Shown here: one piece after another, positions 47,090 through 58,454 of the stretch
Numbering within the stretch: position 1 is the stretch's first letter
Layout of the letters: the number at the start of each line of letters is the position of its first letter
From: Pseudisothecium myosuroides
Taxonomy: Eukaryota; Streptophyta; Bryopsida; Hypnales; Lembophyllaceae
DNA length: 64,000 bases
Direction: 5' to 3'
NCBI GenBank assembly: GCA_951799445.1
Contig: OX637290.1
Coordinates: forward strand, 28,948,987-29,012,986
Made by a program: the position numbers and the translations under genes
Notes under the pieces: model-generated
Seen by the model: only the letters and a program-made list of their open reading frames with translations
What the model was told of the DNA's origin: nothing
Databases searched by the model: none

Positions 47090-48950
47090 GCTTGAAGAAT
47101 AATCGTGGCAGACACCATTATCTATAACTTAGATATCGTGCCCAGGCCGATTTTGACTACGTGAAAATCGTGCATCATGCCATATTATCCAAGTTTTTTA
47201 TTAAAAAGAGCGTTCAGGCTCCAGTGCTTAACGGGATTGACGTCAATTAGTCGGTCTCAGCGTCCTTGCTCTTCCTGGAGAACAGAGCCTCGATGGCATT
47301 GTATTCTAAGTACTCCACGGTGTGCATGTTTCGGTATCTCCCGGGTGCATCTCAGCTAAAAAGTTGTAAACTCTGGCTTCCCAAATTTCATCCACTTCAA
47401 ATTCCTTGATCAGTTTCTCGATTGCTTTCCTGGCCAGAGAGCTGAGTCTCACAGCCGAGTTCGCCCGCTCACAGGAGTTCCATCTGGTGCTGCTAGCATG
47501 ATTACTTCATTGCATTGCATTGAGGATCCATAGCCGGGCGGTCTCCATCTCTGCTAGCAGAACCGCAGAGATCGAATACTAACAGCTATGAATCCCCCCA
47601 TACATGATCTAGACAGTGCAGCTTCACTGGCGTAGAGCCGTAGACATCCTAGTCACCAAGCACGAACCCTTCACCTGCACTAACTGATTTGTTGCAAAAA
47701 TATGCAATGGAAGTGAACTATGCTTGGTGCACGGTCCAGGAATGAAATTGACTTGGTCATCGGCATGCTTACTATCCCGTGTCTAGGACCAATTGCAATT
47801 CGTGGACGTCAACCAAAGCGCTTCAGTTTGAGCCCTGCAGATTTGCTCTTCAGTAGGCTCGATCTTCTGGCCATCACGAGGTCGATAGCATATAGAATCG
47901 CGAGCACGCAAGAAATTTCCTGCTCCTCGTGCGCCTATCTTCAGGTTCGATCGATCGAGGACGATGGAGTTGTATGACCATCTTACGATCATGCTCCTAC
48001 TTCTAACAGTGTGCATGATCCATGGCAGTTGCATCCATGTGGAAGCTCAAAACACCAGCTTTAGCTACCTCCCCTTCACCTCCCCAGACAATTTCGCAAT
48101 GGTGGATGACGTTCAATATTTTGGAGTTACAAGGTCATTTCTTTTGAACTCGGGGGGATACTCGCTGGGAACCTCTAGTTGCGCGAGGTTGTACTACGAA
48201 GACAGGGTGAGGATGAAGGATGCTGCATCTGGTGCAGTGGCTTCTTTTAACACCAGCTTCACATTCTCCATCACAGGTTTAAACTCTCAGACTGATGAAT
48301 ATGGATATCCTCCTGCAGATGGAATGACTTTCACATTCGGTTGGAACAACGACAGTCTTGAGGGGGAAGCGAACGGGGGCGGATGGCTCTGCCTCGGGAC
48401 AGCGACTAGCAAGAATCAGCTCTTTGCCGTAGAGTTCGACACCTTCCAAAACCCCGAGTACAATGACTCTAGCGACAACCATATCGGGGTCGACGTTAAC
48501 AGTGTGAACTCAACATGGTCGTACAATCTTTGTGGAGGCACGCTAGTCAATTGCACATATCTTGTCAACGGTGGCTCCTTCACTGCGTGGATCGATTATG
48601 ATAGTCCTTCCCAGAAGCTTGCCGTGTATTTTGAAAATACCTCTTTGCTGAATGACGTTCCCAAACTGGCGGCGCCTGTCATCGAGGTAACAGTACCCTT
48701 AGCCGACCTTTTGGATGAATACATGTATGTTGGCTTCAGCGGAAGTGTCGGAAACTTTACAGAGGTTCACAATATTGAAGCTTGGCAGTTTGCGTCCTCT
48801 GGACTGCCTGAAGTGGTTGCAATGACAAACTCCCGTACCAGCTCCTCAAGGGGAAGAAATACCGGTATCATTGCTGGGGTCTGTGCTGGAGTTGGTGCAG
48901 TGCTGCTGATGGCAGGGATAGTAATTGCAAAATGGCGGAGGAGAGCATCT
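47090..48950 (+). repeat. arm 1 of an old inverted segmental duplication
   Basis: It matches the reverse complement of 55917-57590: GAAGAATAATC, TAGATATCGTGCCCAGG, AATCGTGCATCATG, a TTGTAAACTCTGGCTTCCC block, the leader GAATCGCGAG-AC-CAAGAAAT and the lectin and membrane-segment coding region. Arm 1 has ~200 bp (about 47685-47880) that arm 2 lacks. Confidence 0.7.
47247..47494 (-). pseudogene. remnant of a divergent upstream gene, arm 1
   Basis: Minus-strand frame reads RWNSCERANSAVRLSSLARK, then EFEVDEIWEARVYNF, then after a +1 frame change HTVEYLEYNAIEALFSRKS and a TAA. The same tail exists in arm 2. The family is unrecognised. Coding character rests on the protein-like composition and on its presence in both arms. 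It may be the last exon of a gene lost elsewhere. Confidence 0.4.
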
Positions 48951-50261
48951 CACACCAAGCAAGATACCAAGCTTAATCTCGTGGACCAGAACCTTGTGCC
49001 GCGCGTGTTCAAGTACAAAGAGCTCAGCAAGGCGACCAAGAACTTCAGCAGAAGTGAAAGGCTTGGAAGCGGTGGATTTGGAGCGGTGTACAAAGGGGTT
49101 CTCCCTTCTGGTGCCCTGGTAGCAGTGAAACGGATGCGACATGAGAGCAAACACGGTGAGGAGGGTTTCCATGCAGAAGCCGCCAGCCTCAGCCAGATTC
49201 GGCACAGGAATTTGGTGCAGCTGCGAGGATGGTGCCACAAGGAGGAGGAGTTGATGCTTGTGTATGACTTCATGTGCAACGGCGGCTTGGATGAGTGGAT
49301 TTTCCGATTTTCTGAACGAAATGGGAAGGCTTCGTCATTACAATTGCGCTCGGCAGAGTCCCTTCCTCTCATGCTCCGCCACTCCATTCTCAGTGGGGTC
49401 GCTGCAGCGCTAGCATACTTGCATGAGAAATGCACGCAATGCGTGTTGCATCGCGACATCAAGTCCAGCAACGTCTTGTTGGATGAAGACTTGAATGCGT
49501 ACTTGGGAGATTTTGGACTTGCCCGTCTCATTGACCACCAGAAGCTGGAGAAGACGACCATGATGGCAGGAACTTTGGGCTATATGGCCCCGGAGATGCC
49601 AGTCACATGGAAAGCCACCAAGGAATCGGACGTGTACAGCTTCGGCATCCTGATGCTAGAAGTGATGTGTGGGATGCGGCCGGTTGACTTGGGCGCCATT
49701 GAGCGAGGGGACGGCGCATTAGTCGACAGGTTATGGCATGCACATGAAACTGGCAATATTCTTCTGTTGGCGGATCCAAAACTTGGAACCTTTCCACCTC
49801 CGGATGCAGATCCGTGTGGTGGAATCGAGATGCAAGAGGCGTCAAGCTTGTTGCTTTCCCAGGAAATGGTTAATTTGAACCCCTCGGCGAGGTACAGTTC
49901 CATTGCGGCAATGGAAGACCAGAAGATGGTGACGAATCTGCTTCACTTGGGCCTTCTGTGCTGTCACCCTAATCCTGAAGATCGACCATCCATGCGACTC
50001 GTGTCCCAGTGGCTGCAGGCTTCCGAGAGTATAAAGATGTCTCTGCCGCCTCTGCCAAGATGTAAATCGCAAGCGCGGTACTTCGGGCTTGGATTCTCTC
50101 ACATGGCAATGATACGTTCGGTTTCAACGTCTGTGACTTCTGACAACGACCAGGATGCTGGGCAAGGATCTTCCCAATCTACTCTGCTTACCTCCGTTGC
50201 TTCGGTCGGGGAGCATGCGAGTATCCAGGCGTCCATCGCCACTGTCTCTTCATCGCATTGA
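47964..50261 (+). CDS. L-type lectin receptor-like kinase
   Basis: Single-exon 765-residue membrane receptor kinase, presumably at the plasma membrane with an extracellular lectin domain and a cytosolic Ser/Thr kinase. Residues 1-28 form a signal peptide (MIHGSCIHVEAQ end). About 30-280 is a legume-lectin domain with the metal/carbohydrate-site region AVEFDTFQNPEYNDSSDNHI (154-174) and several N-glycosylation sites. 301-323 is a membrane segment followed by KWRRR. The kinase runs about 365-690: glycine loop GSGGFGAVY (368-376), K389, E405, HRDIKSSN with D498, DFG D516, APE 552-554, all catalytic residues kept (RD type). The Ser-rich tail is 735-765. Length is normal for the family (about 650-770). 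The ATG is supported by the signal peptide and by the same start in the duplicate. L-type lectin kinases act in immune and environmental sensing in plants; the ligand here is unknown. Confidence 0.95.
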   Translation: MELYDHLTIMLLLLTVCMIHGSCIHVEAQNTSFSYLPFTSPDNFAMVDDVQYFGVTRSFLLNSGGYSLGTSSCARLYYEDRVRMKDAASGAVASFNTSFTFSITGLNSQTDEYGYPPADGMTFTFGWNNDSLEGEANGGGWLCLGTATSKNQLFAVEFDTFQNPEYNDSSDNHIGVDVNSVNSTWSYNLCGGTLVNCTYLVNGGSFTAWIDYDSPSQKLAVYFENTSLLNDVPKLAAPVIEVTVPLADLLDEYMYVGFSGSVGNFTEVHNIEAWQFASSGLPEVVAMTNSRTSSSRGRNTGIIAGVCAGVGAVLLMAGIVIAKWRRRASHTKQDTKLNLVDQNLVPRVFKYKELSKATKNFSRSERLGSGGFGAVYKGVLPSGALVAVKRMRHESKHGEEGFHAEAASLSQIRHRNLVQLRGWCHKEEELMLVYDFMCNGGLDEWIFRFSERNGKASSLQLRSAESLPLMLRHSILSGVAAALAYLHEKCTQCVLHRDIKSSNVLLDEDLNAYLGDFGLARLIDHQKLEKTTMMAGTLGYMAPEMPVTWKATKESDVYSFGILMLEVMCGMRPVDLGAIERGDGALVDRLWHAHETGNILLLADPKLGTFPPPDADPCGGIEMQEASSLLLSQEMVNLNPSARYSSIAAMEDQKMVTNLLHLGLLCCHPNPEDRPSMRLVSQWLQASESIKMSLPPLPRCKSQARYFGLGFSHMAMIRSVSTSVTSDNDQDAGQGSSQSTLLTSVASVGEHASIQASIATVSSSH

Positions 50262-51325
50262 GTTTATTCTGGTCGCTAAGCTCAATCCAGTGGTTAATTC
50301 ATGGCAACAACTGATCTGTATTGCTGCATGTACCTTCATTTTTTTAAACTTGGTCAATCTCATATTCACTGGCATGTACATATTCACTGGCATTTAATGA
50401 AAGCTTGTACCTCCATTTCGATCCTCTTTATCAGAGCATGCTCATGTTGTAATTGAATCTTAGCTTGCAATGTTGAAAAGCCGTGAGTGTCTTATTGTAT
50501 AACGAATCAGGAATCTGTTGCATGTCGTGGGGAAGGAGCGTCATTAGTTTGAGTTTCTGCTTGGAGATCACTAAACCCTAAAATCTAAAACCTTTAACTC
50601 AAGAAACATTTTCTGAACTCAAAATCAGAAAGATCCGTTGAGCGCACTGCGGCTAGCTGCTTCGGTGGCTATGACTTCACGACTTGTTGTCATTTTAAGC
50701 CTATTTTTTATTTTTTATTTTTTTTCTGGTGCAATCTGGAACTAAAAAGCCAAAAAAAAAGCCCCATGACTCGTAAAGTTTTTAGTCTGAAAACTTCAAG
50801 TTACAGAAATCGCCAGATTGTGGATGAAAATAGAATTAAAGGTATGTGCTAATGTGCAACTCCAGAAACGGTGAATTATAGATTCTTTGACAGGTGGGCT
50901 GCAAAGGGGGCAATTCGTGTCAAACTCCTTTGAGATTTCCCCTCTCCGCAGGTTAACTGCCAACGCGCGATGATATAGTCGCCAAAGGAGCCCAGCTTCC
51001 TTGCGTGCCCTCTCGGGAAACCAGATTTCATCCCAATTTAAAGTTGTGCGAGTCAGGGAGCACTGTGCTCCATTCGGTGACCGCGACATTGGGCGGTGTA
51101 TGGTGAGCCCTCCATCAGGAGCTGCCTCCTGTGCGCGTAGTGTAGTCGCGGAGGCTCTGCTGATCCAGCCATCGGAGACGATCAGGATAGAATATCAACC
51201 TAGATACCTGACCGAAGTAAAATCTAATCTTGATCTTATGTGAGTAACAGGTTTCAACTCATCTTCGTGCTTTGAAATTAGATACGCAGCTTCATACTTC
51301 AAACGGTGCACTCATTTCCCTCTAA
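50262..51325. other. 3' region of the lectin kinase and spacer
   Basis: Probable 3' UTR to about 50500 (AATGAAAG near 50396 is the nearest to a polyadenylation signal). The rest has no supported frame; a short run of TTTTTTATTTT lies near 50700. Confidence 0.35.
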
Positions 51326-54300
51326 TTAGACCATGCAGTTTAAATTCAAATGGTCACAACTCAAGCCCCCTCCTATCGGTTCATTCCAACATTTGGAGCA
51401 CTCCTGAACTAGCTCAAAGTTGAACAATATTTGCATCCTAGACTCAACAAGGTACTGAGACAAAAAGGTTTCCGTGTCCAAAACAACTTTACAGCTATTG
51501 GGTAAAGCCAAACCAACAATGCTAACAGTGGTAATGTGGCCACTGACAGTATTAGCTTCCAGGAACGTTAATTCTGGACACGACTCGGCCACTTTCTCAA
51601 CTCTTACACCAATTATACCATTGCATTCACTGATCTTGAGCTCCTTCAAGAAGTTCCCACCCAGCTTGAGAGTCTCGAAGCTATTGTCAGTGAGCAGAGA
51701 GCAACACCGGATGTCGAGAACGTCCAGAAACAAACAATTGGAGAAGATGGACTTGATGCCAGTGTCGGTCAACTGCATGCAGTTCTCCACTTGCAAGGTG
51801 GTGAGGGTGGTGTGTTTCCTGAAGTGGGCATCGACAGCAAGGGCGCTCAAAGTCGAAAACCGCCAAGGAGAAGCGTCTGTAAAGACTGGCAGCACTCGCC
51901 AGCTGCAATCACGCCAGCGCCGCCCACCTGAGGGCAAACTTCCAGATCTAGGGTTTTCAGGGTGGCTGAGCATGCACGAACAATGCTCTTGACCCCCACG
52001 TCCCCTACTTGCCCACATTTTGTCAGATCCAGGACCTGGAGGGATGAGCACCCCTGCAAGCACAGTATGGTCATATTCGTTAGAATGGCGTGTTCCAAAG
52101 CGCCAAAGTGGTGACATTCTAGAGCAGAGGATTGGTGTAGATCTGAGAAACGAGCATCTTGATACGGTTGGAACAAAGTCTTACGGAGTAATTATTAAGG
52201 CAACCAGAAGGCAGAACAGAGTCTTAATAGGGGTAGTCATACCTCCTCCGACCCCTCGACAATTTTCGGAGATTGAAAGTGTGGCGCTCTCGGGTAGAAT
52301 GTAGAAGCGACACCTCACTGCCATTGCCAGAAGAATGGCCGGGTGACCCCTTCCTCATCCAGAAAATTGATGAAACCTAAACCCTATGGAGCGGAGCGAG
52401 TAGGGTCTAGGCCTGTAGCGGAGCGCCGTTAGGCGCATAGCTATAGTCTTCCTTAGGGTTTGCTCAAGGGGCTTAGGGTTGATTGGCCAAATTTTTTTGG
52501 TTTTATTATTAAAATTTTTTTTTTGAAAGATTGGGCAGAAGGGCAAGATGGATTTTGTTGCTCACTGGACAGAGTCGAGGGGCAGGAGGCACTCACCCAG
52601 CCATTCTTCCGGTAATGGCGGGTGAGGTCACCTTTGCTACATGTGTCCCGGTGCTCTTTGTGTGGTTTTCCGTGGCTTGCGGAGCTCTCAACCTCCTAGG
52701 TTTTGGAAGTGCTGTTCTTCTGCTTCGGAGGTGAAGAAATGGATTGGAGAAACGTTTTCTTTGACAATTTTTCATCTTCATTCTAATGCATTCTCTTTAT
52801 CCCTTGGGCTTATCTGCCCCCTACTATGACAATAATAGCCATTAATGACCTCTGTGAAAGTGAATGACTACAGTAACATGTTCCATCAGTGTGGTTGCGT
52901 AAGTCCTGTGGACCACAGAAAGTGTAGAATTAGTGTCGAGGACGACAGTTTCAGCTTCTGGGTGGTTGTCGGGTTTCGTGAACTTAAATATCGACGTCGC
53001 ATGTGAATTTTCTATTCGTGCAAGTGTTTAAATTTCTTGGATACACAGACAAAATTGGAAGGGCTCCTCCGCAATTACCTCTGAGAGCGTGAGGAGGCCA
53101 TCGTCACCTAGTTTGGTGCAGCCTTGCAAAGCTAGAGTCTCCAAGAGTCGACACTGCGACAAGGCAGCAACTGATATATCAGTGATGAGCTTGCAACTAC
53201 GAAGATAAAGAGTCCGCAAAACCATGACATCCACTGACCACCTTTTCCACGCCAGCTAGCGTACGTCTGTGATTTGCTTGCAGTCAGGAATATCCAACCA
53301 CTGTAACTTTGGAAGTGTCACCTGGGCCAATCTCTGAAAGGCCCTTGTCTGTGATTCCTGTAGGTTGAAATGATGACCTCAAATGTCAGCGACTCACTCC
53401 GAAACACATCAGTCTAGCTTCTATTGCATTGTTGGTAAGACCTCGACATACTCTGGACCAGGTCGCGCGCTCTGATAGGAGACTTTGGAACCAATACAGA
53501 TTCGAATGGAAGCCAATTCCCTTTCACATGCATGATTGGTATTAAGGTTTCATGTCTGTCATGAAGGGTAGTTATACAAAAATATCTTCATGCTGAATTC
53601 GAGAAGTTCAACTGGCAACCAGTGTACAATGTCAATCATACAGGACCAAGAAGCCCTAATTGAGCCTCATTTCTTCAGCAGTTTTAAGTAGGCCATGTGG
53701 AGACTTCCTCTTGTCCAGTTTTGTTGAGTCTGAATCTAAGGTGGAGAGGCTTTGCATTGACAAAAGCTACATCTAGAGCGAATGTGAGAAAGTTTGCATT
53801 CCAGTAGGTTTCTACTCAAAAAGTGAGCCAATGCTCCAATTTTACGAGTTTAAATCCTTAAGTAGCTTAGCAACTTGTTTAGTTTGTGACCAGCGCATGC
53901 AATGTTCTTCATTGAATCTAGTGAAATAGAATTTTTCCCCATGTGAAAAACAGTTTTTCACAATATGGTCAGTCAAATTGGTCATTTTAAAGCCATGAAC
54001 CTTTGGTTAAAATCTAACAAGTGGCTCTAGAATGGCCGAGTGGGGAACAAACCTTTGCAGTTATTGAGGGTGAGACGCTCCAAGTGTCAAAAATTGGGCG
54101 TCACTAAACTGAGGTCATCGTCCTTCTAGCCATGGTGAAAAGACCTTCCAACATATTTGGACATGTCCAAGTCGGTCAACGAGCTTCAGCATTAGCGACC
54201 CTGCCGCAAACTCATACTCTTCTTACTATTGTCTTGGGTGGCCTTCCATCGCTTGCAGATGAGCGCTCAAGCATCTTCGTCATATACTCATATGACATTT

Positions 54301-54350
54301 TCAACTTCGACGAGACAGCATGCAAGTCGTCATCTAGGAGTTTTGCATTT
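51326..54350 (-). pseudogene. F-box / leucine-rich-repeat protein pseudogene
   Basis: Minus-strand gene of the SCF substrate-receptor type (F-box plus cysteine-containing LRRs, as in AMN1/EBF/FBL proteins). 5' to 3': F-box remnant at about 54340-54250 (LDDDLHAVSSKLK ... ALICKRWKATQ, frame broken), LRR exon ending HLERLTLNNCK|GTTTGT near 54055, LRR piece near 53480-53340 (GLTNNAIEA), exon from acceptor ACCTACAG|GAATCAC with GITDKGL and WLDIPDCKQITD, then LRTLYLRSCKLITDISVAAL (53234-53028), and a last exon after TTTCTCAG (about 52140) with LQVLDLTKCGQVGDVGV to a natural stop at 51326. Disablements: in-frame stops near 54335, 54255, 54125, 54085 and in GTACGCTAG (about 53258), and frame shifts near 53310 and 51860. 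It was therefore a receptor subunit for ubiquitin ligation, now dead unless the assembly has errors. Confidence 0.7.
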
Positions 54351-54419
54351 CTGTTGGGCTCGGTTGCTTCGTTCTCTGGAAAGTAGAAAATAGTGAACCG
54401 TCTGAGACCATTGTCCAAC

Positions 54420-55295
54420 TATGAATATCCTTGGAGGCCATTTGACCTGATGAACTTCATCGATAGTTGTCGTAGTAATGCTATGTCATATCGCGGGAGC
54501 TATCAAGTTAGTCAATTAATAACTAATATTCAAGTCTTGTGTCACGTACATGTCCCCAACATATTGTCTATGACATGTGAAGAAGCTAACACAGCAAAGG
54601 AATATTGTAACATTTCGATTTTGATGTGACGAATCTGATGGGGCCTTACTGCATGAAGTCCAAAGGGGAAGGAGAAATAGAATGACACTCCAATAAGGTG
54701 CATGTAGAATTACGAACATGCATGTAGAATTACGAGATTCAATCTGTTGGAAGAAAGAAAGAGAAGTGCTAAAACCAAAAAGATTTTGGCATTGTTCATC
54801 CCGAACATTGCAATTCACGTCTGCTATAATTAACACAACAAACCAATTTACAGTGTGTGGGGGTTCTTTTCCTTGGACTAGCCAGTCATGTCCGATACAA
54901 GTGTCACCCAGAAATGTAATCTGTAAGACATAAGATAGTGTCTAGTTTCCATCACAACTAAATATTGGAATGATATTGTGAGAGAAGTCCAATGCAAGAA
55001 ACTATGTAATATTGGAATCTTGTATGAATTAGTTTGGTGAAGTTTGAAGTAGTAGGTTTAATCACAAGCCTGTACGTACTATCCTTGAACTATGAATATT
55101 ACATCTCACGAAACTTGGGGAATGCGCTCAACTACTGAAGATATGAGCCATGTAGTACTTCCCACACGGACAATTCCTGCTTCAGTCATCTACGGGGATA
55201 AATAAAGTTCCAACATTGAAGTGGGTGTCATCGAGCTGCAATTGCGGTAATAGGAAAACGAACTACGAGGTGAGTCCACACAGAATCTCATACAG
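54420..55295. other. spacer, nothing recognised
   Basis: No supported frame. A direct repeat CATGTAGAATTACGA occurs at about 54700 and 54720. Confidence 0.3.
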
Positions 55296-55526
55296 ATGCA
55301 GGAAACTGCAGGAGCAAGTTCAGTAAATCGATTGCTTCAAGAAAGCGACAACGTCGGCGACATTGGAGCGTCACTGGGCGTTACAGGAATGTCGAAGGAG
55401 CATCTCCAGTGGGCCGTTAAAAAGCAAAATATCGTGTCCGACATTGGAAAGTGGATCACTTGGGTGTCCCATATGTGCAACTTGCTCATTTATCTTGTAG
55501 CTGTGGCAAGTGTTCTGGTGCAGTAA
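55296..55526 (+). CDS. possible small or last-exon ORF with one membrane segment
   Basis: 76 codons with ATG after CTCATACAG, which could also be a splice acceptor. The N-terminal half is polar (NRLLQESDNVGDIGASLG, LGVTGMSKEHLQWAVKK), then WITWVSHMCNLLIYLVAVAS is a likely membrane helix, and the stop follows shortly. The composition looks protein-like, but no family is recognised and there is no second copy to test it. It may be the 3' exon of a broken gene. Confidence 0.25.
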   Translation: MQETAGASSVNRLLQESDNVGDIGASLGVTGMSKEHLQWAVKKQNIVSDIGKWITWVSHMCNLLIYLVAVASVLVQ

Positions 55527-55916
55527 AGCAAAAAACACTTCATTATTAATGTGGTCAATGCCACGGTATTTTTGAGATGAATAGAATCATTTGGCAAAGT
55601 TTCAAAAAAAAACTTAGTCTAAATGCAATTTTTGTTGTGCCAAATGCAAAAAGAATATGTTGACAGGACCAAGCATTTATTGCTCACATTTAATCTCCAA
55701 AGCACCAGAGTTGGCTAACAAGCAAAATCATTGAAGATGCATGCTCTTACTATTGAATTGTCACTAAACTTTCTATTCACTTGGTGGCCTCCACCATTCA
55801 GAGATTGGAAGTTGATGGTGAATGCTTCCAACTTTGAAAGTTACATGAGAAACAAAGAAGACCATATTCATTAAAATGAGACAAATTGGAATCCCATTTT
55901 AATTATGATCCTAAAT

Positions 55917-56918
55917 TTAAAATATGATAAGTGTTACTATCCCTACAAGTAGCAACACTCCACCAACTCCAGAACCAATGTTAGCACAGACTCCAGAAAT
56001 GGCAACGGCCTTTTTTCCAATTGAGGAACTGGTACCGGAGTTTGTCGTTACAGCCATTTGAGGCAGTCCAGAGGTTGCAAACTGCCAAGCTAGAATCTGG
56101 TGAACCTCGTCTTTGTAGATACTTCCGGTAAAGCCAACGTACATGTAATCATCGAAAAGCTCGGTTAAGTCTTGAGTTGCATTTAAGATAGGTTCAGGCG
56201 GTTTGGGAATGTTCTTGATCAAGGAGCCATTCGCAAAATACACGTCAAGCTTCTGGGACGGACTATCATAATCAATCCACGCAGTGAAGGATCCTCCGTT
56301 GACAAGATATGTGCAATTGCCTATCGTGCCTCCACAAAGATTGTGAAACCATTTTGAGTTCACGCTGTTCACGTCGATGCCGATATGGTTGTTGCTAGGG
56401 TCGTCGAATTTAATGTTTCGATAGGTGTCGAACTCTACGGCAAAGAGTTGATTGGAGGGCTAACCATTGCTAGCCTCTTTCAGTAGGCACAAACAAGAGC
56501 CAACGTCCCCCACAATACTGTCGTTGTTCCTGCCGAATGTAAAAGCGATTCCATCTGCATGAGAATATCCATCTGCCCCGCCATCTTTGTGGATGAAGTT
56601 TAAACCTGTGATGGAGAATGTGAAGCTGGTGTTGAAAGAAGCCGCTGAACCAGATGCGGCATCCTTCATCCTCACTCTATCTTTGTAGTACAACCTCCCG
56701 CAACTGTTAAGTCCCAGCAACTGTGCCTCCGCGTTCAACAAAAATGAATTATTCACTTCATAGTATTGAGCATCTCCTACCGTTGAGAAATTGTCTGGGG
56801 AGCTGAAGTTGAGGTAGCGAAAGCCGGTGCTTTGAGCTTCCACAACGATGTAATTGCCATGGATCATGCACACTGTTACAATTAGGAGCCTGATCATAAG
56901 ATGACCATACAACCCCAT
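55917..56918 (-). pseudogene. kinase-less L-type lectin receptor duplicate
   Basis: Paralogue of the intact kinase at 47964. The frame from ATG at 56918 (MGLYGHLMIRLLIVTVCMIH) runs 334 codons to a stop at 55917, with a single in-frame TAG at 56460-56462 (residue 153), just before SNQLFAVEFDT. It keeps the signal peptide, the whole legume-lectin domain including NNHIGIDVNS and a membrane segment (GVCANIGSGVGGVLLLVGIV), then ends; no kinase sequence follows. The remaining frame is otherwise clean, so the stop may be recent, and readthrough or a polymorphic allele would give a lectin receptor-like protein. Start choice follows the intact copy. Confidence 0.8.
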
Positions 56919-57182
56919 CGTCCTCGACCGAATCTGAAGATTGGCGCACAAGGAGCAGGAGATTTCTTGTGTCCTCGCGATTCTCTACGCTATCTACGGT
57001 AGTGCACGGTGAAGGATTGACTTCGTGTTTGCTGAATAGGATGTCTACTCTAGTGAAGCTGCACTTTGTTGATCACGTATCGGGGGATTCTTAGCTGTAT
57101 TCGGTCTCTGCGGCTCTGTTAGCAGACATGGAGAGCCCCCGGCAACAGATCCTCAAAGCCAGAAGCCAGAAGTACTCTTGGC

Positions 57183-57434
57183 AGCAGCACCGGATGGAAT
57201 TCCTGTGAGGGGGCGAACTCAGCTCTCTGGGCAGGAAAGCAATGCAGAAACTGATCAAGGAGTTTAAAGTGGATGAAATTTGGGAAGCCAGAGTTTACAA
57301 CTTTGTAAGCTGGGATGCACCGGGGAGGTATCAGTCAACAGAAACATGCGCAGTTACCGTAGACTTCTAAGAATACAGTGCCATCAAGTTGGGCCCTGCT
57401 CTCCAGCAAGAGCAAGGAAGCTGAGACCGACTAA
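57183..57434 (+). pseudogene. remnant of a divergent upstream gene, arm 2
   Basis: Counterpart of 47247-47494, here on the plus strand. It shows SSLGRKAMQKLIKEFKVDEI and WEARVYNFVSWDAPGRYQS in one frame, SSKSKEAETD and TAA at 57432 in another. At least two frame changes. It indicates that the duplicated block carried a gene head-to-head with the lectin kinase. Confidence 0.35.
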
Positions 57435-57590
57435 GTTAATGCATGGATGTCAATCCCGTCAAGCCTTGTAAAAAAACTTTGTATTCTATGACATGATGCA
57501 CGATTCTCACGTAGTGACGGCCCAGGGCACGATGTGCAAGATGCCTGGGCACGATATCTAGTGCTTGGCTAGATTATTCTTGAAGAAGGC

Positions 57591-58454
57591 ATTTATTATT
57601 TTTTAAAGCTGAAATGTGGGTTCCCTCCGTTGCTTAACCCCTTAATCCATAAAGGACACCACGGCCATTTTCTGGTCGATGGATGAGAGAGAATCCTTTT
57701 GTGTAGGATAGAATTGCAACTATTCATCTTCCAAATTTTGTGTGGAAAGGGGAGATCATGAATAGTAGTTTGACCTCCACTGAGCACTTTTGGTTTTTTC
57801 AAAGTAGATGATGTCATATAGTGCCAAAAGGAATGATTTCCATGGTCACTAGCCTGGCGTTCAAGGGCTAAGCACGAGATACATTGGCGACTAGGCAAAC
57901 ACTCAAATATCATGTCTGAGTTAAATGTAGCCTATTAGATTGTGTTCCAATATCAATCCTTTACTTTTATAATTACTTAAAACTATGAATTGTATATCAC
58001 AGTGAGAAATTTCAAATTGTTTTGTGAAGAATTGTAATTGTTATCATTTTTGTTGCAAAAATTGAAAATAGATAAGTAATAATTAAAAAAACAATTCAAA
58101 TCATTGAAATTTTCTCGGGAGGTACAAGTAGCAATGAAGATTACAATAGTGTGAAAAATTCTCAATTGGTTTTTTTATTTTTTACACCCAAAACAGCCAC
58201 AACAAAGACCTAGAAGAGTTGAAGTCAAATTTGGCTATCAAACCAAACTTATCCTTTCATTTTATTTATGTATAAAATTTTGATATTTTTTGCTAGTAGA
58301 AAAGTATATTTTCTATTAAATTTTTTTTCTTCAAAATTTTTGATGGAAAAATCAAATTATTGTGGTTTTTTAAAGTTAAAGGTAGAAATAAAATAATATC
58401 AATTATAATATATATTAGAATAATCTGGAATTCTTACCATAAATGAAGGTTAGA
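57591..58454. other. spacer, nothing recognised
   Basis: AT-rich from 57930. No coding frame or terminal repeat seen. Confidence 0.35.

Larger units (their letters stand above)
55917..57590 (-). repeat. arm 2 of the inverted segmental duplication
   Basis: Reverse-complement match to 47090-48950. It stops just after the membrane-segment codons, so the kinase half of the lectin kinase was never copied or was deleted. The F-box pseudogene lies between the arms. Confidence 0.7.

Noticed and set aside
46860..47102. 80-codon plus-strand frame before the lectin kinase
   Set aside because: No homology, no conservation in the duplicated arm and overlapping an equally long minus-strand frame.
48846..49561. 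Long minus-strand frames opposite the lectin kinase
   Set aside because: Shadows of the GC-richer kinase coding sequence; no splice or domain support.
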